The position numbers and the translations under genes were made by a program. 64,000 nucleotides of DNA from positions 3,038,001 to 3,102,000 of the forward strand of contig NZ_CP159486.1 in the NCBI RefSeq assembly GCF_041902845.1. The letters run 5' to 3'. Each line of letters starts with the position of its first letter. Positions within the stretch are counted from its first letter, which is position 1. This DNA comes from Limibacterium fermenti. GTDB lineage: Bacteria; Bacteroidota; Bacteroidia; Bacteroidales; Dysgonomonadaceae. The notes beneath the pieces are model-generated. The model was not told the DNA's origin. It was given only the letters and a program-made list of their open reading frames with translations, and made no database searches. Shown piece after piece: positions 43,844 to 51,426 of the stretch.

Positions 43844-44797
43844 TTATTCGCCGAATAGCGAATCCACAAACTCTTTCCTACGGAATACTTGCAAATCTTC
43901 TATGCCTTCGCCTAACCCGATATATTTCACCGGAATTTTAAACTGATCGGATATGCCAATTACCACCCCCCCTTTTGCCGTTCCATCGAGTTTCGTCACG
44001 GCAAGCGCCGTCACCTCGGTGGCAGCGGTAAATTGTTTTGCTTGTTCAAAAGCATTTTGCCCGGTAGAACCGTCTAACACCAGCAATACTTCATGGGGAG
44101 TACCGGGAATGACCTTGCTCATCACGTTTTTTATCTTGGTCAGTTCATTCATTAAATTCACTTTATTATGTAAGCGTCCGGCCGTATCGATAATCACCAC
44201 ATCGGCGTTATTCGCTTTGGCGGAATTGAGCGTATCGAAAGCCACCGAAGCAGGATCGGCACCCATTTTTTGTTTGATGACCGGCACCCCTACCCGTTGC
44301 CCCCAAATATCGAGCTGCTCAACCGCCGCAGCCCGGAAAGTATCGGCCGCGCCCAAATAAACGGATAATCCTTTTGCTTTAAATTGATGAGCCAGTTTCC
44401 CGATCGTCGTCGTTTTACCCACACCGTTTACCCCGACGACCATCATCACATAGGGCTTCTTGTCTTCAGGCACCGTGAACTCGGCCACATCATCCGAATT
44501 GTTTTCGGTAAGCAATGCGGCGATTTCCTCCCGCAACATCGACGTGAGCTCACCGGCATTGACATATTTATCTTTAGCCACGCGCTCTTCAATACGGTCG
44601 ATAATCTTCAAGGTCGTATCCACTCCCACATCCGAAGTGACTAATACCTCTTCGAGCTCATCGAGCACCTCGTCGTCGACTTTCGACTTTCCGGCAACAG
44701 CACGCGTAAGCTTCGAAAAAATACTTTCTTTCGTCTTCTCGAGTCCTTTATCTAATGTCTCTTTCTTTCCTTTGGAAAACAGGTCAAAAAACCCCAT
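43844..44797 (-). CDS. ftsY: Signal recognition particle receptor FtsY
   Basis: This 317-residue NG-domain GTPase has an N domain (SIFSKLTRAVAGKSKVDDEV). The G domain has the P-loop GVNGVGKTTTIGKLA, G2/I-box AADTFRAAAVEQL, DTAGRLHNK (G3), TKLDGTAKGG (G4) and GLGEGIEDLQVF (G5/closing). The acidic A domain is reduced to a short basic helix (MGFFDLFSKGKKE), as in many Bacteroidetes. It docks ribosome-SRP complexes at the membrane. A TAGCTTTG box (44845-44852, minus strand) may be its promoter. Confidence 0.94.
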   Translation of the reverse strand: MGFFDLFSKGKKETLDKGLEKTKESIFSKLTRAVAGKSKVDDEVLDELEEVLVTSDVGVDTTLKIIDRIEERVAKDKYVNAGELTSMLREEIAALLTENNSDDVAEFTVPEDKKPYVMMVVGVNGVGKTTTIGKLAHQFKAKGLSVYLGAADTFRAAAVEQLDIWGQRVGVPVIKQKMGADPASVAFDTLNSAKANNADVVIIDTAGRLHNKVNLMNELTKIKNVMSKVIPGTPHEVLLVLDGSTGQNAFEQAKQFTAATEVTALAVTKLDGTAKGGVVIGISDQFKIPVKYIGLGEGIEDLQVFRRKEFVDSLFGE

Positions 44798-44844
44798 ACA
44801 GCAGATCTATTTAAATAATAATTCTTTTTTCAGTTCGCATGCTA

Positions 44845-44852
44845 CAAAGCTA
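44845..44852 (-). promoter_or_regulatory. Putative -7 promoter box TAGCTTTG for ftsY-rimO
   Basis: TAnnTTTG on the minus strand, 47 bases before the ftsY start and downstream of the terminator that ends the rpmB operon. Confidence 0.4.
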
Positions 44853-44861
44853 CAAAATAGT

Positions 44862-44903
44862 CAATAAAAAACTTCCCCACACAGAAGCGCAGGGAAGTTT
44901 TTA
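44862..44903 (-). terminator. Terminator after rpmB-rpmG-DUF4295
   Basis: AACTTCCC and GGGAAGTT form a perfect 8-base stem. On the minus strand a T-rich run (TTTTTTATTG) follows the hairpin directly. Confidence 0.8.
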
Positions 44904-44919
44904 AATATCTTTAACTGAT

Positions 44920-45081
44920 TTATTTCGAGAAATAATTTTTTACTTGATCATTCAGGATCATTTCTTCTCTAAAAGTATATGCTCCTGTTTTGGGCGACTT
45001 CACCATTTTAATCACTTTCGTATGGCTACGGCCTGTTGTTGTGTCTTTATCGCGGAATCCGGCGACTGCTTTCTTTGCCAT
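44920..45081 (-). CDS. DUF4295 family protein (53 residues)
   Basis: A short minus-strand frame starts at the ATG at 45081 with MAKKAVAGFRDKDTTTGRSH and ends in NDQVKNYFSK. It is small and basic, as DUF4295 proteins are, and lies 12 bases after rpmG in the order rpmB, rpmG, DUF4295 that is typical of Bacteroidetes. The position suggests a ribosome-associated role; none is proven. Confidence 0.85.
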   Translation of the reverse strand: MAKKAVAGFRDKDTTTGRSHTKVIKMVKSPKTGAYTFREEMILNDQVKNYFSK

Positions 45082-45093
45082 AATCTATGCTAT

Positions 45094-45282
45094 TTATTTA
45101 ATTTCTTTATGAACGGTCATTTTCTTCAGGATCGGATTGTACTTTTTCAATTCGAGCCTTTCGGTTGTATTCTTTCTATTCTTGGTCGTAATATACCTCG
45201 ACGTACCGGGGAGACCACTTTCTTTATGCTCCGTGCATTCCAGAATCACCTGCACTCTGTTTCCTTTTGCTTTTTTCGCCAT
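45094..45282 (-). CDS. rpmG: 50S ribosomal protein L33
   Basis: This 62-residue protein has the L33 core VQVILECTEHKESGLPGTSR and ITTKNRKNTTERLELKKYN. Only one of the usual Cys residues of the zinc-binding form remains (ECTEH), so this is the Cys-poor type. It lies 18 bases downstream of rpmB and 12 bases before DUF4295, and all three end at one terminator. Confidence 0.95.
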   Translation of the reverse strand: MAKKAKGNRVQVILECTEHKESGLPGTSRYITTKNRKNTTERLELKKYNPILKKMTVHKEIK

Positions 45283-45300
45283 TTTATCGCCTCCTGTATG

Positions 45301-45540
45301 TTATGCGTTTAAATATCCTTTAGACGCAGCTTGTTTCAATGCAGCATCCAGTCCTACCTTATTGATCGTACGAAGGCCCGAAGCCGAAACATTCAAACTG
45401 ATCCAACAATCTTCTTCTACCCAATAGAATTTTTTACGAAACAAATTCACATTAAATCTGCGCTTTGTTTTTCTATTGGAATGCGATACGTTGTTCCCAA
45501 CCATCGCTTTCTTTCCAGTTATTTGACAAATCTTAGACAT
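45301..45540 (-). CDS. rpmB: 50S ribosomal protein L28
   Basis: This 79-residue protein has the family start MSKICQITGKKAMVGNNVSH, SNRKTKRRFNVNLFRKKFYW, and SASGLRTINKVGLDAAL at the end. It heads the operon; a minus-strand TATTTTTG box at 45607-45614 lies about 67 bases upstream. Confidence 0.95.
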   Translation of the reverse strand: MSKICQITGKKAMVGNNVSHSNRKTKRRFNVNLFRKKFYWVEEDCWISLNVSASGLRTINKVGLDAALKQAASKGYLNA

Positions 45541-45606
45541 CGCTATATTGTATTTTCTATTTTACTTACATCTGGTGTATCAGAACTTTTCCGACAAATT
45601 AGGGCG

Positions 45607-45614
45607 CAAAAATA
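45607..45614 (-). promoter_or_regulatory. Putative -7 promoter box TATTTTTG for rpmB operon
   Basis: TAnnTTTG on the minus strand upstream of rpmB. Confidence 0.45.
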
Positions 45615-45707
45615 GCTATATAATTTCAAATAACCAAAGTTTTGGCTAATTAATTTCATTTTCAATGCGCAAACAAGTTCTTTATTTGGAGAAAACTTCA
45701 CGCCCCT

Positions 45708-46262
45708 TTATTGGAAGACTCCGCTCAGACCGGCATATAATTCATTTAGAAAATTTAATGTCGACTTGCGTAAATCTGTTTTCAGCGCCTTCATTTCACT
45801 ATCCGAGTTGATCGCTTGGTCGGTAATCATTTCTTCGGCGGAATATGTTTTTGGGAAAAACGACGCTCCTTTGGACGTGTTTAACTGGTAGCTCACATCT
45901 CTAACGGTGAGCATACATCCTGAATTCGACACCGCTGCATCGAACCGGTAATTCATTCCTATCTTCTCGCCACCGGCAGGCAGCTCAACCTTCGCACTCA
46001 CCGTTACACTTTGCAATTTATCGTCTAAACGAATCCCCAACAACAACGGACTTCCCGAGAACTTCCCTTTTGCCCATTTTTGAAGTAATGCATATTTTTG
46101 ATCATCCGATAACTCTTGATCCACATGAATAAACTGTTGAAATACTACTTTTCCATTGGTAACCGGAACAGAAGTAAAGACAGAGGAGGCGGCATTCTGG
46201 GCGCTCATAGGGAGAATCGCGAAGCAAAATAACAAACAAAATGCACTGATATATTTTTTCAT
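45708..46262 (-). CDS. DUF4468-like exported protein
   Basis: This protein of about 184 residues starts at MKKYISAFCLLFCFAILPMS with a signal peptide ending near SAQNA. The mature part has GKVVFQQFIHVDQELSDDQK, YALLQKWAKGKF and VSYQLNTSKGASFFPKTYSA, in the pattern of DUF4468, a periplasmic TBP-like fold common in Bacteroidetes. The function is unknown. It is divergent from the TPR protein gene at 46441. Confidence 0.7.
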   Translation of the reverse strand: MKKYISAFCLLFCFAILPMSAQNAASSVFTSVPVTNGKVVFQQFIHVDQELSDDQKYALLQKWAKGKFSGSPLLLGIRLDDKLQSVTVSAKVELPAGGEKIGMNYRFDAAVSNSGCMLTVRDVSYQLNTSKGASFFPKTYSAEEMITDQAINSDSEMKALKTDLRKSTLNFLNELYAGLSGVFQ

Positions 46263-46397
46263 AATTCTCTTTTTTTCATTCATAAAATAAACTTCGTCAC
46301 CTGTTATGAGACGACAAATCTACACAAAAGTTACACAAAGGCAACCCTTTTGATAAAAAAATCCATCTATATATTTTATTTATCTCTTAAAAACCAT

Positions 46398-46405
46398 TAC
46401 TTTTG
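46398..46405 (+). promoter_or_regulatory. Putative -7 promoter box TACTTTTG
   Basis: TAnnTTTG 36 bases before the TPR protein start; the divergent gap otherwise lacks features. Confidence 0.45.
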
Positions 46406-46440
46406 CATCTCAAAATTACGTACATTTATTTAAAGAGATC

Positions 46441-47142
46441 ATGTCTACGAAAAAAACGCAGGATAAGACTGAAAAGAAACTGGAAACAATTGATGAAGCG
46501 TTGACTTCATCCGAACGCTTCTTAGAGAAGAATCAAAAAAACATATTGTGGGGTTTGTTGGTGGTAGTAATTGTGGTTGGAGCATTTCTCGCTTACCATT
46601 ATTTATATAAACATCCCCGCAACGAACAGGCACAAGCAGCCATTTATAAAGGTGAACGATATTTTCAAAACGGAGAAGACTCGCTGGCTCTGTTTGGCAA
46701 CGGAAATGACTTCAAAGGATTCGAATCGGTTATTGACGATTATTCGGGGACGAAGTCGGCCGACCTGGCCCGTGCGTATGCCGGAATTTGTTACAGCCGC
46801 CTTGGCAATAACGAAAAAGCTCTTGAGTATTTAAAGAAATTCAAAGGGGGCGATCTTCTTATCACACCTTCTGTTATTGGAGCCATCGGAGACGTATACA
46901 TGAATCTCGGCAACACTGACGACGCGATATCGCAATTTTTAAAAGCGGCCGATAAAGCCAATAATGAAATGCTCACGCCTATTTATTATAAAAAGGCCGG
47001 AATCGCTTACTTACAAACTCAACAGTTCGACAAAGCCATTGAAATCTTTACAAAGATACAAGAGAATTACCTCAATTCTCCCGAATCTCAAGAAGCTGAA
47101 AAGTACATCCAACAAGCAAAATTTCAAAAAGGAGATAAATAA
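46441..47142 (+). CDS. TPR-repeat inner-membrane protein (YfgM-like)
   Basis: This 233-residue protein has one N-terminal helix (residues about 35-57, ILWGLLVVVIVVGAFLAYHY) preceded by a charged cytoplasmic tail. About five TPR-like repeats follow in the periplasm (ADLARAYAGICYSRLGNNEK, SVIGAIGDVYMNLGNTDDAI, YYKKAGIAYLQTQQFDKAIE). The layout resembles YfgM, which helps proteins leaving the Sec translocon, and the closest Bacteroidetes proteins are simply called tetratricopeptide-repeat proteins. ribH follows after 2 bases, so both share an mRNA. Confidence 0.8.
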   Translation: MSTKKTQDKTEKKLETIDEALTSSERFLEKNQKNILWGLLVVVIVVGAFLAYHYLYKHPRNEQAQAAIYKGERYFQNGEDSLALFGNGNDFKGFESVIDDYSGTKSADLARAYAGICYSRLGNNEKALEYLKKFKGGDLLITPSVIGAIGDVYMNLGNTDDAISQFLKAADKANNEMLTPIYYKKAGIAYLQTQQFDKAIEIFTKIQENYLNSPESQEAEKYIQQAKFQKGDK

Positions 47143-47144
47143 AA

Positions 47145-47636
47145 ATGGCTACGGCATTACAGAATTTATCTTCTTACGATCCGAATGAAATACCTGACGG
47201 GAAAGGGAAAAGAATCGGAATTGTTGTTTCAGATTGGAATACGGCTATTACAGGAAATCTTCTGCAAGGCGCTTATGAGACCTTGACAAAATTCGGTGTA
47301 AACGAAGAAGATATTATTCTGGAGCATGTTCCGGGCAGTTTTGAACTAACCTATGGCGGTAAGCTTCTGATTGAAAAATCGAATGTCGATGCCGTTATTT
47401 TATTAGGCTGCGTTATTCAAGGGGAGACTCCCCATTTCACCTTTGTGTGCAACAGTGTCACACAAGGAACGACTCAACTGAATCTCAACTATAATATTCC
47501 AATCATTTTCGGACTATTAACAACCTTGACTTTTGATCAGGCAAAAGCCCGTGCAGGAGGCAGATACGGCAATAAAGGCGACGAGGCGGCCATCACAGCA
47601 TTAAAAATGATTGCTCTTAACACGAAATATAAATAA
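47145..47636 (+). CDS. ribH: 6,7-dimethyl-8-ribityllumazine synthase
   Basis: This 163-residue lumazine synthase has RIGIVVSDWNTAITGNLLQG, EHVPGSFELTYGGKLLIEKS, VDAVILLGCVIQGETPHFTF (with the catalytic His area) and IIFGLLTTLTFDQAKARAGG. It joins 3,4-dihydroxy-2-butanone 4-phosphate to 5-amino-6-ribitylaminouracil, the penultimate step of riboflavin synthesis, usually as a 60-mer or pentamer. It follows the TPR protein gene after 2 bases. Confidence 0.95.
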   Translation: MATALQNLSSYDPNEIPDGKGKRIGIVVSDWNTAITGNLLQGAYETLTKFGVNEEDIILEHVPGSFELTYGGKLLIEKSNVDAVILLGCVIQGETPHFTFVCNSVTQGTTQLNLNYNIPIIFGLLTTLTFDQAKARAGGRYGNKGDEAAITALKMIALNTKYK

Positions 47637-47644
47637 ATTTTTCG

Positions 47645-47652
47645 TATCTTTG
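47645..47652 (+). promoter_or_regulatory. Putative -7 promoter box TATCTTTG for the tRNA pair
   Basis: Exact TAnnTTTG just after the ribH stop and 17 bases before tRNA-Tyr, followed by GCC. Confidence 0.5.
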
Positions 47653-47669
47653 CCGCTCGAAAAAAAAAT

Positions 47670-47752
47670 GGGCAGTTACCAGAGTGGCCAAATGGGGCTG
47701 ACTGTAACTCAGCTGGCTTACGCCTTCGGTGGTTCGAATCCATCACTGCCCA
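47670..47752 (+). tRNA. tRNA-Tyr (anticodon GUA)
   Basis: The acceptor GGGCAGT pairs with ACTGCCC. The anticodon loop is CTGTAAC (anticodon GTA) between GCTGA and TCAGC. A long variable arm (class II) and the T arm GGTGG-TTCGAAT-CCATC follow. Discriminator A; CCA is not encoded. Confidence 0.95.
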
Positions 47753-47800
47753 CAAAAGAATTAGCAAATTTGCATATTAACTAATTAGCTAATTAAATTC

Positions 47801-47873
47801 GCGGAAGTAGCTCAGTTGATAGAGCATTAGCCTTCCAAGCTGAGGGTCGCGGGTTTGAGTCCCGTCTTCCGCT
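47801..47873 (+). tRNA. tRNA-Gly (anticodon UCC)
   Basis: The acceptor GCGGAAG pairs with CTTCCGC. The D arm is GCTC-AGTTGATA-GAGC, the anticodon loop is CTTCCAA (anticodon TCC), and the T arm is GCGGG-TTTGAGT-CCCGT. Discriminator T. It lies 48 bases after tRNA-Tyr. Confidence 0.95.
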
Positions 47874-47877
47874 CATA

Positions 47878-47919
47878 GAAGAAGCAACTATTACAACGGT
47901 TGCTTCTTTTTTTCTTTTT
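47878..47919 (+). terminator. Rho-independent terminator after tRNA-Gly
   Basis: AAGAAGCAAC pairs with GTTGCTTCTT (10 bases) around a 10-base loop, followed by a long T run. Confidence 0.85.
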
Positions 47920-47947
47920 TCTGTATAACAAATAGGCTACAGAATTC

Positions 47948-49312
47948 ATGCAGAATTCCCAGATACGCGATTTCACACAGGGCAATATTTCCCGTCAACT
48001 CATAAAACTGGCATTGCCTTTAATGGCTACCAGTTTTATTCAGATGACCTATAACCTTGTGAATATTTTATGGATAGGTCAACTGGGAAGCCGGTCGGTA
48101 GCAGCAGTAGGAAGCGTGGGCATGTTGATATGGATGATGAACGCATTTGCTCTCACGTCCAAAATAAGCGCAGAGGTCGCCGTCGGACAATCGATAGGGG
48201 CCAAACGAACAGACCAAGCGGTTCGTTACGCATCCCACACCACAACCATTGCCGTTATATTGGGATTAAGCTTCGGCATTCTTTTCTTCTCTTCTCCCGC
48301 CACATTCATTTCTTTTTTCAAATTAGAGAGTGATATCGCGCAAGAGGCCGCAGATTATCTAAAAATTATATCCGTAGGCATTCCGTTGATTTTTCTTATC
48401 CTCAACTTCTCCGGCATCTATGTCGGGTCCGGCAGAAGCGATATACCCTTCTACTTTAATGCTTCCGGATTAATACTGAATGCCGTGCTCGATCCGTTGT
48501 TCATCTTCGGCCCCGGTTTTTTTCCTCAAATGGGTGTCAAAGGAGCCGCTTTGGCAACAGTCATCTCTCATTTTATCGTCGTTATTCTTTTTGTAAGGCA
48601 TCTGCGCAGCAAAAAAGGAGCGCTCGGAGGATTTCCGCTTCTGACAAAGCTTCGTAAAACGCAAACGTTGAACATTCTTCGACTAGGCGTTCCGGCAGCA
48701 ATGATGAATGTCTATTTTTCATTTATCAATATGAACTTGGCGCGCATCGCCTCCATCTACGGCGGATATATCGGTGTAACAACCCAAACGACCGGCGGAC
48801 AAATCGAAGGTATTACCTGGAACACCTCACAAGGGTTTGCAACAGCCCTAAGCAGTTTTGTCGCTCAAAATTACACCGCAGGAAAAATAATCCGGGCGCA
48901 ACGAGCCTACCGCTCAACCCTGAAATGGATGACTGTCTTCGGAATATTCGTTTCTTTGGCCTTTATATTTACGGGCGAATCGATCTTTTCTCTCTTTATT
49001 CCCGAAAAATTAGCCTACCAGGCAGGTGGAGAATATCTGTTGATCATGGGCTTTTCACAAGTTTTCATGATGATAGAGATCACAACCCAAGGTATGTTCA
49101 ACGGATTAGGGAGAACCGCCCCTCCGGCCATTGTAAGTATGACTTTCAATACGTTGCGAATCCCCCTATCCGTCTTTCTCGCGTCACAAATAGGAATAAC
49201 CGGTGTATGGTGGGCCATAACGATCACCTCTATCATCAAAGGATGTACGTCCGTTTTATGGTTTCATTTTACCCGTAAAAAACATTTCAATCAATATGAT
49301 GAAATCACCTGA
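47948..49312 (+). CDS. MATE-family multidrug/cation antiporter
   Basis: This 454-residue membrane protein has about twelve helices in two related halves. MatE signatures include LALPLMATSFIQMTYNLVNI at the start, SAEVAVGQSIGAKRTDQAVR, LNAVLDPLFIFGPGFFPQMG and SGIYVGSGRSDIPFYFNASG in the N half, with NYTAGKIIRAQRAYRS in the second half. The family exports cationic drugs or organic compounds in exchange for Na+ or H+. The substrate is not known. It follows the tRNA terminator closely and ends just before the second IS110 element. Confidence 0.9.
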   Translation: MQNSQIRDFTQGNISRQLIKLALPLMATSFIQMTYNLVNILWIGQLGSRSVAAVGSVGMLIWMMNAFALTSKISAEVAVGQSIGAKRTDQAVRYASHTTTIAVILGLSFGILFFSSPATFISFFKLESDIAQEAADYLKIISVGIPLIFLILNFSGIYVGSGRSDIPFYFNASGLILNAVLDPLFIFGPGFFPQMGVKGAALATVISHFIVVILFVRHLRSKKGALGGFPLLTKLRKTQTLNILRLGVPAAMMNVYFSFINMNLARIASIYGGYIGVTTQTTGGQIEGITWNTSQGFATALSSFVAQNYTAGKIIRAQRAYRSTLKWMTVFGIFVSLAFIFTGESIFSLFIPEKLAYQAGGEYLLIMGFSQVFMMIEITTQGMFNGLGRTAPPAIVSMTFNTLRIPLSVFLASQIGITGVWWAITITSIIKGCTSVLWFHFTRKKHFNQYDEIT

Positions 49313-49362
49313 TTCTATTGATGATTCCTTCGTCAATTATTGCATGTTGACTGAAAATATAT

Positions 49363-50818
49363 ATCTTCTATATAACAAACCATCTCATCCGCATTCTTTG
49401 ATTTGATTTTGAAGTTTTTCGAGGGTTCTTTGGGTCTTAATCAATTTTCTTCTAAGTATCTCGGTTTCGCTGGTTTGGGTAAAAGAGTCATCAAACTCGA
49501 CCTTGTATTTAACCATTGTATAGAGTATTCTTCCCAATTTGTTCGCAGTAGCGATAATAGCCGGCAAGTAACCGCTTTTTGCCTGTATACGCCGGAAGTA
49601 ATATCCTAAGGGCGTTTTACTTGTTTTCAGGGAGTTTGCCGAAGAACGCAGGATTTGTCCAACAGGATTCTTGCGCTTTGGAATTTTGCTGGACTGGAGT
49701 TTTCCACCCGATATTTTGTTGTTGGGTGTGAGGTTACACCAACAACAAAACTGTTTGTATGAGTCAAACTTATCGGTAAAATCGTGTCCCAGCTCACCGG
49801 CCAACCGCAACAGGGCCGCTTCACTGACACCCGGTATGCGCATCGCGTTGACACCCCATAATCGGATCGCGTGCTTTTCGATATCTATCGTGACGGCATT
49901 CTTTTGAGCTTTTGCTTTTTTCGCCCTTTGCTCCGGCTTGGAAGTTTCTTCGGGCTTAACGTCTTTGAGATACTCCTGCAGGATGCCCTCTATCTGCTTG
50001 TCACAATCCTTCATCAGGTTTTGGTAATATACATACAGTTCATAGCTTTGTTTGAGCATGAACAGCAGGTCTTCGTCCCAATTGGCCTGCAGGGATTTGG
50101 CGATGGTTTCTTTGGGAGATTTGCATCGGGGATCGGCCAAAGCCGATAGTTTTCGGGCATCGCGTTCCCCGGCCAGAATGGCGCGAATAATCTCCTGTCC
50201 CGATTTTCCCAAAATATCGCTGATGACATTGCCCAATTTGATGTTCATCAATTCCATGGCCTTTTGCATGTGGAGCACTTCCCGCGAAGAAGCTTTCAAC
50301 AACCCGTCACGGTGGCGCGATACATTGCGGATGCGCCGGGCATGGTTCTGGGGTTGGAAACTGGCTCTCAGAAGCCCGTAACTATGCAAGACCATGATGG
50401 TTTCGGCATCTACCCGGTCGGTCTTCTTCTCGCTGATATTTTTGATGGCCTTGGCGTTGACCAGCAACACGTCAAATCCCTCCGATTCCAGTATCATGTA
50501 GAGTTGGACCCAATACACCCCCGTGGATTCCATGGCGACGGTTTCAATGCCACAGGCTTTAAGCCAATCCGATATAAGGTGTAAATCTTGCGTAAACGTG
50601 CCGAAGCGGCGGTTGTTTTCCCCATCCCGGTCTTCCGGGACACATACTTGCATTTCGGTGGAAGAAACATCGATACCCGCCGAATTGGGATTCACGATTT
50701 CCAATTTCAATCCCTTGCCTGTCTTGATTTTTTTCGCTTTCTTTGCCATAGTTTTAACTTGTGAATAAATAAAAGCCTCATCAAGCCCGGATGCTTTAAA
50801 CAATGATAATCTTCTATA
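49363..50818 (-). mobile_element. Second IS110-family element, about 1.45 kb
   Basis: The transposase gene is flanked by an exact 10-base direct repeat, ATCTTCTATA, at 49363-49372 and 50809-50818, used as tentative ends. A weaker alternative pair, TTGCATGTTGA (49340-49350) and TTGCGTGTTGA (51146-51156, one mismatch), would give a 1.8 kb element that includes the structured region at 50.96-51.12 kb. No terminal inverted repeats are apparent. Confidence 0.45.
49385..50749 (-). CDS. IS110-family transposase (second type)
   Basis: This recombinase of about 454 residues starts at MAKKAKKIKTGKGLKLEIVN (50749); the open frame continues further upstream without a better start. The DEDD part has PNSAGIDVSSTEMQVCVPED, VAMESTGVYWVQLYMILES and KKTDRVDAETIMVLHSYGLL. 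The C-terminal part has MRIPGVSEAALLRLAGELGH and FCCWCNLTPNNKISGGKLQ (Ser missing at the usual SAG site but Ser present in KLQSSKIPK). A central insert rich in Lys/Glu (KPEETSKPEQRAKKAKAQKN) is unusual. It is clearly a different lineage from the first IS110 enzyme. Confidence 0.9.
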   Translation of the reverse strand: MAKKAKKIKTGKGLKLEIVNPNSAGIDVSSTEMQVCVPEDRDGENNRRFGTFTQDLHLISDWLKACGIETVAMESTGVYWVQLYMILESEGFDVLLVNAKAIKNISEKKTDRVDAETIMVLHSYGLLRASFQPQNHARRIRNVSRHRDGLLKASSREVLHMQKAMELMNIKLGNVISDILGKSGQEIIRAILAGERDARKLSALADPRCKSPKETIAKSLQANWDEDLLFMLKQSYELYVYYQNLMKDCDKQIEGILQEYLKDVKPEETSKPEQRAKKAKAQKNAVTIDIEKHAIRLWGVNAMRIPGVSEAALLRLAGELGHDFTDKFDSYKQFCCWCNLTPNNKISGGKLQSSKIPKRKNPVGQILRSSANSLKTSKTPLGYYFRRIQAKSGYLPAIIATANKLGRILYTMVKYKVEFDDSFTQTSETEILRRKLIKTQRTLEKLQNQIKECG

Positions 50819-50961
50819 AGGTCTCATTGGAACCAAGTATTTCATTACGAGCAAACCGGAACCGTACTTTGCATTGGAGTCGTATCCAAGATAACTTGTG
50901 GTTTACTTGCTTGATAGGGCTTCGCAAGTTATTAATTATTTCTCATTTTCAGAGAAAATCC

Positions 50962-50969
50962 TAACTTTG
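50962..50969 (+). promoter_or_regulatory. Putative -7 promoter box TAACTTTG upstream of a Trp-rich leader ORF
   Basis: TAnnTTTG on the plus strand, followed by a small hairpin (AATAGC/GCTATT, 50981-50996) and then the stacked hairpin at 51015-51110. A transcript starting near 50976 would carry the whole structure. Confidence 0.4.
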
Positions 50970-51014
50970 CACTCAGTATTAATAGCATTAGCTATTGTTT
51001 TGAGGGCTAAGAAA

Positions 51015-51110
51015 ACGACCAATTTCAATCCAACCTCAATGAGCAATCAGTTAATGCCGGCGTTTTGGCGCGGGCATTACTTTTGTCTAGGTTGGTGGGT
51101 GCTTGGTCGT
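51015..51110 (+). promoter_or_regulatory. Stacked hairpin with two internal loops (leader/attenuator-like)
   Basis: Nested perfect arms pair in order: ACGACCAA with TTGGTCGT (51015-51022, 51103-51110), CCAACCT with AGGTTGG (51030-51036, 51089-51095), TAATGCC with GGCATTA (51052-51058, 51073-51079), and GCG with CGC at the tip. The first internal loop has seven bases on each side. The structure could be an amino-acid attenuator because a Trp-rich ORF runs through it, or part of an IS110 guide RNA. Both readings are open. Confidence 0.6.
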
Positions 51111-51119
51111 ACCTCTTAG
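51039..51119 (+). CDS. Tryptophan-rich leader-like peptide (26 residues)
   Basis: An ATG at 51039 opens a 26-residue frame with three Trp codons, two of them adjacent, ending LGWWVLGRTS then TAG. The Trp pair and the ending resemble enteric TrpL (GWWRTS). The Trp codons (51094-51099) fall in the 3' arm of the stacked hairpin, as expected where ribosome stalling would change RNA folding. No trp gene follows: the next gene is a histidine kinase 308 bases away. It may be an orphan attenuator, or the resemblance may be chance. Confidence 0.35.
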   Translation: MSNQLMPAFWRGHYFCLGWWVLGRTS

Positions 51120-51426
51120 TCGGATAAAGTGTAATCCTGCGCCTTTTGCGTGTTGAAAACAATAATAAATGCTGTCGATCAGATAATTATTATTTAAGTA
51201 AACAAGCAACAAATGAAAAATATAACAATCGATCTTCCTTTACTACCGCTCAACCTCACTCTTCAGAAAGGATGCTCTTACAGATTTTTATTTATCGGAA
51301 ATCTATTGATCATGTATCGCATGCCATTCTTCTTTTTTTTCTTTCTAAAAATGAAGATAATGGTTAAAAAAACAAAAATATCTTATCTGCGTCCTTTGAG
51401 AGCTCATTTTACATTTTTATCTTAAA
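51120..51426. other. 307-bp gap between the leader-like element and the histidine kinase
   Basis: AT-rich DNA. A 70-codon plus-strand frame (51213-51425) starts MKNITIDLPLLPLNLTLQKG but has odd composition (a run of Phe) and no recognisable family, so I do not call it. No clear terminator hairpin with a T run is visible, only T-rich stretches near 51330. Confidence 0.4.

Noticed and set aside
51015..51110. Integron attC site
   Set aside because: The nested arms with a central unpaired spacer recall attC, but the outer arms do not match the RYYYAAC/GTTRRRY core and no integrase is nearby.
50898..51119. A 73-codon plus-strand frame that contains the Trp-rich leader
   Set aside because: Only its last 26 codons look purposeful (own ATG and Trp pair); the earlier part overlaps the putative promoter and has no family.
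51213..51425. A 70-codon plus-strand frame before the histidine kinase
   Set aside because: Composition is odd with a run of Phe, no recognisable domain, and it overlaps a second frame of equal quality.
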